A stretch of 64,000 bases of DNA from Micractinium sp. NFX-FRZ. Lineage: Eukaryota > Chlorophyta > Trebouxiophyceae > Chlorellales > Chlorellaceae. Shown here in pieces: positions 1 to 9,755 of this stretch. The notes below the pieces were generated by a model that did no database searches, had not been told where the DNA came from, and saw only the letters and a list, made by a program, of their open reading frames with translations. The stretch is from contig JAPTJF010000137.1 of NCBI GenBank assembly GCA_029339195.1, forward strand, positions 1 through 64,000, read 5' to 3'. Position numbers and translations under genes: made by a program. How positions within the stretch are numbered: the first letter of the stretch is position 1; each line of letters opens with the position of its first letter.

Positions 1-198
1 CCTAAGAGTGTAAGGAATGAGTGTGCAAAAGGAGACAAATTCTCTCCGTGTGGCCAAGGGTCGAATAACCTCGGGCGTGGGCAGGCCAAATTTGGGGGTG
101 AGTGCTACCCCTCTGGCGCGCCGTCCCGTGTGCGCCTTTGCAACCCCACTTTCTTGTTCACTTCAGCCTGTCGGCTTTCTTTACTGCACCCTAAACAG

Positions 199-2626
199 AG
201 GCGCAGCTGACACATGAGGAGGCGCTACTGGTGCTGAAGCTGGGGGCCCCGCACCGCGTGGCTCCCGCTGGCGGCGGCCCCCACCCGCATGCCGGCGGCC
301 CAGCCGGCGCTGCCATCACAGCAGCAGCGGCGGTGTCTGCCCAACAGATTCTGGAGCGGGAGGAGGCATCCAAGCGCATCATCACGTTTGCCTCTGAGCT
401 GGACCAAGTGCTGGGCAACGGGGTGGAGACGGGCGCCATCACCGAGTTCTGGTGAGGCGGGTGGGCACACTGGGCATGCTGGGCTTGAACCGGGTAAGCT
501 TCACCCACAGGTGGACAGCCTGGCATAATGCTGGGCTTCCCAGCTGTTGACGAGGTGTCGCTGCCCGTTTGGGCTGCGGGCAACGCCTGCCGCCTGGGCC
601 GCCCTCACCTGGTCACTGATGTCTGCGGATGGTGGGCAATGCTTGTGGCGGCCCTTGGGCAGTGCACAGGGCTGTGGACGAACGCCTGCTGCAGGGCTGT
701 GGACGAACGCCTGCTGCAGGGCTGTGGACGAAGCAGGTCACCTGCGCAGAGTGCCTGGCACTCCCCGGCCCCCGCACAAACCCACATGGCATTCCATAAA
801 CTCAGAAGCCTCCTGACCCGCCCCACTGCCCGCTGCGTGTGCCCCTACCTGCCCGCAGCGGCGTGCCCGGCGTGGGCAAGACGCAGCTTGGGATGCAGCT
901 GGCGCTGGATGTGCAGATACCCGGCGCGTTTGGAGGGGTGGGAGGCGAGGCGGTGTACATTGACACAGGTGGGGGCTGCTGTGGCAGGCGGGAGAAACAA
1001 GGGAGGCGGCTATGTGGGCAAGTGGACGGGTATAGGGGGAGGGGTCTGCCCACCCGCCTCTGCCACCCTCCCTCCCCCCCTGCCCATCCCTCCCGCCCAT
1101 CGCCGCCGTTTCCTCCGCCCCACTCCATCCCTGCCCGCCGCCTGGCCCCCACCCGGCCCCGCCCCACCCCTCCCCCGCCCTGCCCTCCACCGCCCTGCCA
1201 CCCCGCCCTGCCACCCTGCGCAGAGGGCTCCTTCATGCTGGAGCGCTGCTGCCAGATGGCGGACGCCCTGCTGGCGCACCTCCACAAGGTGGCCGCCTCC
1301 AAGGGGGACCCCGCCAAGGCGGCGGCCGCCGGCACCCTCTCCAGGGACGCCCTGCTGGCGGGGATCCACTACTTCCGTGTGCGCGACCACGTGGAGCAGG
1401 TGTGTGTGGCGCGGTACAGACGGTGGCAGGAGGTTTAGTACCAGGGCCACGGAGGTGCCTGAGAGGGGCAGGGGGGAGGGGGTGCGCTGCCTCTGTGTGC
1501 CGATGCGCGGCCTCCACGTGTTCCCCACCTCCGTCGTGCTGCCCCTGCTGCGCACACCCCCTGCAGCTGGCGGCCACTGAGGTGCTGCCCGCCTGCCTCG
1601 CCTGTATGACGACCTGTGCCTGATGCATACATCTTGCACCCCTGCAGCTGGCGGCCACGGAGGTGCTGCACGACTTCCTGGCGAAGCACCCCGCTGTGCG
1701 CCTGGTGGTCGTGGACAGCGTGACCTTCCACTTCCGCCAGGTGTGTTGTTTAAATGTGTCCTTCTGTTCTTGTTGTAACTGAGAAATGTTGACATGAGCT
1801 GCTATCCCGGCCCACACATTGGCTTCCCCCCCTGGTTCACTTGCTGTGTGTTGTGCCCGCTGATTGGTGTGCCACGTGTGTTTCCACTTGCGGCAGGAGG
1901 TTGCTGACATGGCGGCACGCACGCGCCAGCTGGCACAGATGGCGCAGCAGCTGATGGCGCTGGCGGGGGAGCGTGATGTGGCGGTGGGTGGCGCGGGAGC
2001 ATCTGCCGTTGATCTATCTGTGTGCGCCGCGTGTGGGCTTGGAAGCTGTGAAGCAGGCTGGAGGGCGGGCTGGGTGAGCAGTTCGAGGAGGCGGTAAGTG
2101 TTGGGGCAGTGGCGAATGGCACGGCTCCAGAGGCGGGTGGACCGCTTTCCGTCCTGCACTGCGCCACCCTCGCTTGCGCCCAAAGGCCGCTCCACGGTCC
2201 CTCACCATGCTTCCCGCCGCCTCCCTTGCATGGCCTTGCTGCTCCCATCCCCCTCGATCTGCTGGAAGCCCCCTCTTCCCCCTCAATCCTACATCTCACT
2301 TGCATGCCCCCTTCAACCCTCTGCAGGTGGTGCTGATGAACCAGGTGACCACCAAGCTTGGGGAGCGAGGGTCAGGGGGTGCGGCTGACGGCGGCGGCGG
2401 CGCGGCAGACGTGGCGGCGCGGCTGGTGCCGGCGCTGGGCGACTCGTGGGCGCACGCCGCCACCAGCCGCGTCATCCTGCACTGGCACGAAGGCCGGCGC
2501 CGCGCGTTTCTGTACAAGTCGCCTACGCAGCCAGCGCGGGGGGCAGAGTACGCGGTGACGCGGGAGGGCGTGCGCGGCGCCAAGCGGGGCGGCGGCAGCA
2601 AGCGGCCGCGGTCGGCCGCGGCGTGA
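199..2626 (+). CDS. RAD51C: RAD51C recombinase paralog (5' end not resolved)
   Basis: Exons 199-451, 859-968, 1224-1399, 1648-1740, 1897-1983 and 2327-2626 close in phase and end in TGA. The product is a RecA/RAD51-family ATPase, by homology a homologous-recombination mediator and Holliday-junction processing factor in RAD51 paralog complexes in the nucleus. Visible landmarks are an N-terminal helix ([12 protein letters not shown]), the Walker A stretch [11 protein letters not shown] with the Cys codon split by intron 1, then [19 protein letters not shown] and EGSFMLER. Walker B is [11 protein letters not shown], followed by the DNA-loop segment [21 protein letters not shown] and a basic tail ([11 protein letters not shown]) that looks like a nuclear signal. 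The order and spacing match RAD51C rather than RAD51B or XRCC3. The exon at 199 begins with a split codon, so a first coding exon must lie upstream. No convincing one is visible in bases 1-198, so it is probably outside the window. Confidence 0.9.
669..735 (+). repeat. 25-bp tandem repeat in RAD51C intron
   Basis: About 2.6 copies of a 25-bp unit starting GGGCTGTGGACGAACGCC lie within the first resolved RAD51C intron. No coding meaning is apparent. Confidence 0.85.
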
Positions 2627-2917
2627 GGCGGCGGTGCAGGCCAACCTTGGCCCCACGAAATGAACCCTTGCCGATTTGTCTCTTCTTCTGTACCTCTTTT
2701 ATGTTCTGTTGGTGCCCCCTGTTTCCCTCCCCCGCCCTCTTGCTCACTGCTTTGCTCACGTCATTGGCCTCAGCTCGCTCCCTCTGCTCCCCCACATCCA
2801 TCTACCTCCTCCTGGGCCCACACATCAAACCTAAACTGCCCGCATCGCCCCAGCGTCCGGTTCTGCGCTCCTCAGGCCCTTGCGTTCAAGCGGGCGCAGA
2901 CTTTAACAGCTCAAACC

Positions 2918-5900
2918 ATGGAGCGCCGGGTGGCCTTCCTGGGCACGCATAATTGGCGGGGTGAGTCAGGGGTTCCTGTGGGAGGCGCGACGACGCGCAC
3001 TGGGGTTCCGGATGGGCGGTGATCGCGGCGCCTCTGGCTAGCTTCCTCCCTGCGCTCAGTGTTGATTGTCCCTCCTCGCTGTGCCGCAGCCCACGAGGCG
3101 GTGCGCTCGTGGAGCGCGGCCTACGGGCAGGCGGACAAGGCGGTGGCCAAGGCGGGCGCCGCCGCCGGCGATGCACCCCGCCTGCAGCTGGACGTCTTTG
3201 GCGTCGGGCGCGAGCCGCTGGAAAACCGCCGCTCCATGGTGTGGCAGGGGCTGCGCCCCGGCGCCGACGTCCGCGTGGCATCTCGCAGGGACGTGAGCGC
3301 GGTGGTGTGCAGCGGGCACGGCCCCAACGACGTCCAGGTGCGGGGCGTGGCGTGGCGGGCAGGCGGGTGGGGCCGCGCGAAGTGGCACGCACCTTTGTTC
3401 AGAGGGGCACTGGCTGTGGCCGTACGTTGGCACCTCTGGTCAGCCTGGAGGCATCGGCAGCAAATGCTTTATGCGCTGGCATGCAGGCACTAGTATCCAG
3501 GGGTACTGCCAGGTTCCCGCTTGTTGGCCCTTTTCTAACCCCCTCTGAGGCCCCTGCACCCCGTGCTGTTGAGCAGATTGTCAAGGACTGCCGGCGGGCG
3601 GGCAAGGCTGTGTTTGTGGAGAGCGTGGTACGTTGGCGCTTGCCTTCTGCCCCTGCAGCTGTGCGGGCACTTGAATGTGTTCAGCCCTTGCCACACTGCA
3701 ACTGCTTGCTGCATTGGGCATATGGCCCGGGTGAGCTTCAGATGCGGCTCTTGCCCCCGAGCCTTGCCCTGCTAGCTGCTGCCCAGGCCCACACTTCACT
3801 GACCCAGCTGTGCGCGCCAGCGTGCTCTCGGGTGCAGGAGCGCTTCCAGCCTGGCGACATCGCTGAGCTGGCGGCGGGGAGCCCAGCGGGCACCGACGAG
3901 CCCGCCCTCATGACCGGCCTCTACCTGCGCTTTGACTCGGGTGCGCTAGAATGAACTGAGCACTGCCTGTTCGGTGCGTCTGTTGACCAGACCAGCCCAG
4001 CTGGGGCTGTCTGTCCCAGTGTGTAGCCGGATGCATGTGTGCAGCCCAAGCCAGCGGCTGCTCGTAGGAGCTGCGCCCTCGGCTTCTGCAAACTCGAGCC
4101 CGCCCTGCCAGCGGACACTGCCAGCGGACAGCCCTCTGCCCCATCCTCCGCCACTCTGCTTCCTGGCTTATGTTTCTTCACTCGTGCTTCGTCTTGGGGC
4201 ACCACCAATGTCAGCAACGACCCTCCCTTCGATCCCCCGCTGCCGTCCCTGCCCCATGCAGTGCTGCAAGAGGCGGCCCAGCTGGGCATTGAGAGCGTGG
4301 TGGGCCGCCCGCTGCTGTACCAGGCACATGCCTCAACTGTGACGCCTTCTCTGGCTGGTTATGGTGAGTCATGTGTCCCTCTGAAGAGCTGGCTGTATGG
4401 CACCCACTGCCTGCTGCTGCCTTCCTGCCTGTCCTGCCTACCTACCCTGCTTGGCCTGCGCTGGTGTGCTCTGCTGGCCTTGTTTGCAACGCCTGGCTGT
4501 GTTCACTGGCAAACATTGCACAGTGCCTGCCCTGCTTGCCCTGCTTTGCCTATGCTGAATGCTCTGCTGGCGCCGTTTGCAACGCCTGGCTGTGTTCACT
4601 GGCGACCAATGCACAGCCATGGCTTGGTTCCTGAGCGCTGGCTGCGCCACCCACTGCCCCGCCGCCCCTGCAGGCAGCATGGGCCCCTTCAGGCACCACC
4701 GCCACCAGCCCGTGGCCCCCTCCCTCTTTGAGCTGGGTAAGGAGGCAGCCAGACCTCAGCACGGCGCTAGCTTCAGGGCGTTCATGCCTCTGACGCAGCT
4801 GCCGCTTGGCCGTGTTGCTGCCTCCAGCTCGAGCCTGCAACCGTGCTGCTGTGAGCATGTCCCTTGCACCTCCCCTCGGCGTGTCTGCACCAGGCTCTGT
4901 ATTGCCCCTGCGGGCTGGAGCAGGCTGCGCCTCCTTTGCTGACAGAATGAAGACGAAGCTCACCCCTTGAAATATGTTCACCCTGCAGGCATGGAGCAGG
5001 TGGACGTCCTGCGCTTCCTGCTGAAGACGGAGCCCACAGAGGTGTTTGCAGCCGGCTCCCGCGCGCCCCGCCAGCAGGAGGGCGCCACCAACGAGGGCAT
5101 CAGCGCTTACGAAGCCGTCAGCCTGACGTGAGGGGGCCTGGGAGGGAAGTGCCTGGGAAGGAAGGGCCCGGGAGGGAGGGGAGGAAGGACAGGGAGGGGC
5201 ATGGAAGCGTGCTTGCCTGCACCCGGATGTGCGCATGCCTGTGTGTCAAGAGCCGGCCGCGCACCAGCCCCTTGCCTGCCCCCCTTCTCACTTTACTGCC
5301 TCGCCTCCACCGGCCCCTCCTGCCCCGCACCGCAGCATCAAGACCAGCAACGGCGCTGTGGCGGTGGTGACGCTGGACGCACGGGGCGGCGCCTCCCCCC
5401 GCCAGCGCATACTGGTGGTGGGGGACTGCAACCGAGCCTCCTTCACCGGCGAGGTGGCGGCCGCAGACCTGCAGGCGGTGAGCGCATGGGTTGTTTTGGG
5501 GAGGGGAGTGGGCACCCGCGCCGCCTTCACTGGCTGGGAGGTCGCCGCAGACCTGCAGGCGGTGAGCGCATGGGTTGTAACGGGAGGGAGTCTAGGTTGG
5601 ATGAGGAACTAGTGAGCCCGCGCCTCCTTCAGCGGCCAGGCGGCGTTTAGGCAGTGAGCAGAGCACAGAGGGAGGATGGCGCTTGGGGCACTTGGGAAAC
5701 CGGGATCTGTCTCGCAGCTGCCTGCTTTCCTGCAACTGCGGCTGCGCATCTCGCTGTGGCTTGCCTGCTCATGTCGCCATGCCTCACCAGCCACCATAGC
5801 ATACATATATATGCTATATATGCACATATACTGCACCGTTCAAAATCCCATCTTGCCAGTGCCCACAGATAACTATGTCCTTCACCTTCCCTGCAGGCGG

Positions 5901-6412
5901 GCATCAACCACTTCCTGGATGTGACTGCCGAGGGGGCGCCCCCCCGCCTGGCCGCCGCCGACTGCCTGGCCGCCGCCGCCGTCATGTCTGCCGCCCAGCA
6001 CTCCCTGCGCACCGGCGCCCCCGTGGCAGTCAGCCACGACTGGCCTGCTGCCGCCGCAGCAGCAGCAGCTGCAGCAGCAGACGAAACCGAGACCGAGGCC
6101 CCGGCTGGCGCCGCCGCGGCGGTCCGCCTGGCCGCCAGCTCAGCAGGTGCCAAGCTGGGCAGCGCAGCTTCCAGCCTGATGGAGGGAGCCAAGCAGCTGA
6201 TCCAGGGGGGAGGCAGCGTTGGGGAGCACAAGGGGGAGCGGAAGGGCGCTGACGTGGCGGGCGCGGGCGCCGGGGGCAGCGGCGCGTGCACGCCCGTGGG
6301 CAGCGAGGATGAGGAGGAGGTGTCGACGCCGCCGCACCACCAGGGAACCCCTCCGCCCAAGTCCATCGGCACCCCCGAGAGCCCGCCGCTGGTGTCCGCC
6401 CACCCCAACTGA
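2918..6412 (+). CDS. Diverged Gfo/Idh/MocA-like oxidoreductase with acidic C-terminal extension
   Basis: Nine exons close in phase: 2918-2960, 3090-3337, 3577-3627, 3838-3940, 4262-4363, 4674-4736, 4989-5127, 5336-5477 and 5897-6412. They give about 468 residues. The N-terminal third looks like a Rossmann half (MERRVAFLGTH, then DVSAVVCSGHGPNDVQ and RRAGKAVFVESV). The second half has the family's alpha/beta pattern (GPFRHHRHQP, ELGMEQVDVLRFLLKTEP, SNGAVAVVTLDARGG, RILVVGDCNRASFTGE). The usual GxGxxG nucleotide loop and the EKP lysine are not visible, so dinucleotide binding or catalysis may be altered or lost. About 110 Ala/Glu-rich residues follow the fold and include the acidic run DEEEE. 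The assignment is to family only and no substrate can be inferred. The start is the first ATG of the Rossmann strand, 291 bases after the RAD51C stop. Confidence 0.65.
4468..4615 (+). repeat. 93-bp-spaced tandem duplication inside intron 5
   Basis: The segment GCTCTGCTGG...TTTGCAACGCCTGGCTGTGTTCACTGGC occurs near 4468 and again from 4561. Both copies lie inside the intron at 4364-4673. Confidence 0.8.
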
Positions 6413-7856
6413 GTGAGCCTGCGCCCCGTACTCAAACTCGAACGCTGTGCCTCATGGCGCCAGCCTGGCAGCCAAATGACGGCAGCACCCAACGGCGAGA
6501 CACATGTCACAGCAAAGCATGAGACCACACGCTGTCTACAACTCCGCCCTTCAAACAACGAATGCCTTGCCCCAAATGCACCTCGTACTTGTACACTTGC
6601 ATGTGTGCTGATGTTCCCGATGCACATCTGCACAGCTTGGTCGATAACGATAACAAGCAGCCCCGCTGACAGTGCTTCTTGCACATGACCCGCTGACGCC
6701 CCGGAATGCCGCCGCCCTGTCATGCCGACATGTTGATAGTTGTGACAGCCCTCTTGCATGCCCTTTGTACTGTAATGTAGCGCACCCAGCTCGCACACCA
6801 GGCATTACCAAGGGTGCATGTTCTGGGGCTGACTCAATTGACACAGCAGTGTAGCAGCGCGGTGCCCCTCGGTCCCATCACGGAGACAGTTGGCCGTCGC
6901 CACGCATGCGCACACCACCAGGCCAGTGCGTGCATCGTTGCCTGTCCGCCCCATCTGCGCCCTTACAAAAGTGCACCCCTGAATGTGCGACTGCCGCACT
7001 CCTGGCATCTACCGGTGCCGAATTGCTTAGACTAGGAGGTCAGGATATGCGTCTCAGAGTCACAGGCCTCATGTCACCTGTCCCGCCTGTTACCCTCACC
7101 CACCAGGGCTGCTACCCTCCTGCAAGTGCCTTCGGCACTGTTGAATCACGGCTGCTGGGTTCCTGGGCATTACAGTGCCAAAATGAAAGGGTTAGTGAGC
7201 AGCAGAGGCCCGCGTTCAAAGGCAGGTCTGTCAGAAGTGCGGGGCGGAGAGGGGAGCGGCAACGGGAGCTGGGCAGCGGCAGCAGAGGAGTAACAGCAGA
7301 GCAAAGCAGGAGGGGGCAAGTCGGCACCACTTACAGGGTCCATGCACTCACAAAACTATCAGAATCAAAAGAGAGAGGGGGCACACAAGGTGGTGGTACA
7401 GGCTGCGCCAAGAGGGGAACAAGCGGTTCAATGTGTTTGCCGACGTTGGGCGTGGGCGGCGCAGGGCGGGCAGCGTGCCTGCCGCTGCCATCGCCCAACA
7501 AGATCTGGTGGGGATCTGCCAGCTCCAGGTCGCCATGCAAGCTGACGGCGGCCTCAAAATATCCATTTGAGGAAGCGGTACACCTGGACACATGGGCAGC
7601 GCAGGAATGCCGCCATGCCAGCGGGGCAGCGGGGGCAGCAGATTGAGGTAGGCGCTCGCCATTGGCCCAAGCCAGGGCGGGCCGCAGCAGGCTACCCCGG
7701 TATGCTCTTTCCCCGGCAGCGCTAAGTGCACCCATGCCAGCAGCCATGTGATAAGACCGTGGCCCAGGCAGACAGAGCTGACGTCCCCAGGCCAGGCTCC
7801 CAACCTCGCGCCCTGCCCTGCCCCGTTCCCCACTCACTGGGCCTGGGACCTGCCCA
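6413..7856. other. Intergenic, convergent 3' ends
   Basis: This lies between the oxidoreductase stop (+) and the last recognised SNARE sequence (-). It should hold both 3' UTRs. A short terminal exon of the SNARE gene could also lie here on the minus strand. No protein family, RNA gene or repeat was recognised. Confidence 0.5.
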
Positions 7857-8737
7857 TCACGCCTCCCCGTCCTGACGCCTGCCCCGCATCCCCGCAACCT
7901 GCCCTGCCACCCTCACATAATTGCCCTGCAACCTGCTCAGCACCCCGCAGTACGCCTTCGCTCTGCGCCCCCTGTCGTGCATCCCACACCTGGTGCACTG
8001 CCCCACCCCCCCTCCCCCTGCTCCACCCCCCATCCGCACCTTGTTCCAAAAGTAGACCGCGAAGAAGAGGGCGAGTGCAAAGAGGATGAGGTAGATCATG
8101 TGGTTGGACTTGGACTGCTGGTACGCCCGCCCCAGCCGCTTCATCGTCTTTTTCAAGCTCGCCCGCGCCTGCTCCATCGCCGTCTCTAGCCCATCCATCA
8201 CCTGCGCTGTCAGCCGGTTCTCCTCGCCGATCGCCTCCGACACCTGGAAGAGGTGGCAGTGGTGGGGCAGTGGATTACTAAGACAGCAGGCAGGCGCAAC
8301 AACCAGACTACTGCTAGTTGCACCACGCTGCATGAAAGCCTCTCCCCACACCAGCACCACAGCCTGGCCGCTGCCGCCAACTGCTGCGCCAACCTGCCGC
8401 CGCCGCTGCTGGCGTCGTCGGCGCGGCACTGCTCACCTGCTTTAGTCGGCCCACAGAGCTGCGCAGCTGGTCTATCTCGCTGTCCAGGTCCAGCGTGCCC
8501 GCTTCTATGCTAATTTGCAGCTGGTCGCTGGGCGCTTGTCCTGCCCCGCCGAACAGCGGTTGTCGCGCGCTGAGCCCTGGTCTGCAGGAGCACAGTAGAT
8601 CATCAAGAAGCGGCGTTTGCCGCCGTTTGCCGCATCGGCGACCTCTGGTTGCGCCCTCCCTGCGGGCCAGCTGCAACAGGCTGGAGCATCGCTCACCTAC
8701 TGGCGTAGCCAGAGCCCTGCCCGTGCCGGTGCTGCAT
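7857..8737 (-). CDS. Bet1-like Qc-SNARE, tail-anchored (C-terminal end uncertain)
   Basis: Exon 1 is 8697-8737 (MQHRHGQGSGYAS), exon 2 is 8437-8581 and exon 3 starts at 8243. The phases close. The product is a small SNARE of the ER-Golgi type. It has a short N-terminus and a SNARE heptad region from DLDSEIDQLRSSVGRLK through AQVMDGLETAMEQARASLKK to TMKRLGRAYQQSKSNH. One C-terminal membrane anchor follows (MIYLILFALALFFAVYFWNK). Length and layout match Bet1 or Sft1, so a role in vesicle fusion between ER and Golgi or within the Golgi is likely. After the anchor there is a possible GTGCGG donor at 8039. If it is used, the last residues come from an unseen exon. If it is not, the reading frame runs on to TGA at 7857 with a low-complexity Gly/Arg tail, which would be odd for a tail-anchored SNARE. 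Confidence 0.78.
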
Positions 8738-9755
8738 TGTCGGCTGCGGCGCCGCGGGCGCGCAGAGCTCCCGCCTGGCCGCGTTGCACCGGCTGTGCTT
8801 GACGTGAGGATGTCGGGGATGCAAAATTCAGCTTGTCAGAGCGACAGATCGTCCACAAACCGCAAGCATCAACCAGGCACATGCCTTCCCCGTCGCTGCC
8901 GGGCGCTGTGCTGCGCCCTGGCCGGGACAGGAAGGGGCGCCAGGTTCCACTCCTCCCAAGACCTGGTTCGAAGAGCATGGACCTTCGGCACACTGCTGCA
9001 GTCTGCAATTGCTGGCACCAAGCAGCAGGCACGCCCTGGTGGTTGACACCGCCGTGCCTGCTGTTGCACGGTGTCAGTGGACTCTTGCTTTGCACCTGCT
9101 GCTCGTGCTGTTGTATTAGAAATCAAATCGCATTCGCATGGGTGAGGTGTGGGGGCGGCATAAGGATTGCCAAGGGACAAAAGGTCAAATGCAAATGTTC
9201 AAAGAATTCGGCAAACAGATGATACACAACGCCCCGAATGCACGTTGCTAGCCAGCCGGCTGCGAGGCAGGCGGGTAGGAAGGGAAACAGGCCAGTCTGC
9301 ATGAGCCTGCAAGAGCGGCACAGGCAGCATGCAAAGGGAAACGACACAAGCGCACACACACAGATTCGTTCCATACTAAAAACAATGGGCAGCAGTGGTG
9401 GACATGCCTTCTGTTCGAGGGAGGGGGCACCAGGCATCGGCAGGGAAGAGCGGCAGGCACCACTGCCCTTGTGCCCAGCGCCATCTGTGCTTATTGGCCA
9501 GGCCGCTGCAGCAGAGGCAGGCCAGAAGTGCCCCCTCCGCTCCCCAGTGAGCCAGCTACGTGGGGGAACGAGGCTGCCCGCGCCGCCGCTGGCAAATCCG
9601 CACAAGCAAGCAGGCCAGCCAGCGCAGGAGGAGGGGCGACACACCAGCACACTGCCACTCCGCCCAGGGGCTTTCAAGATCCGCGCCTTGCGCCCAGCTG
9701 AGGTGTGCCACTCCGCCCGGCACTCCCCCTCATCGCCGAGGGCGTAGCGAGCCCT
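8738..9755. other. Intergenic
   Basis: This holds the promoter side of the SNARE gene and the 3' side of the CBS-DCC gene, both on the minus strand. No coding family, RNA gene or strong repeat was recognised. Confidence 0.5.

Noticed and set aside
17..217. ATG frame at the left edge as RAD51C exon 1
   Set aside because: Its translation does not resemble the RAD51C N-terminus and it reads through the acceptor at 198.
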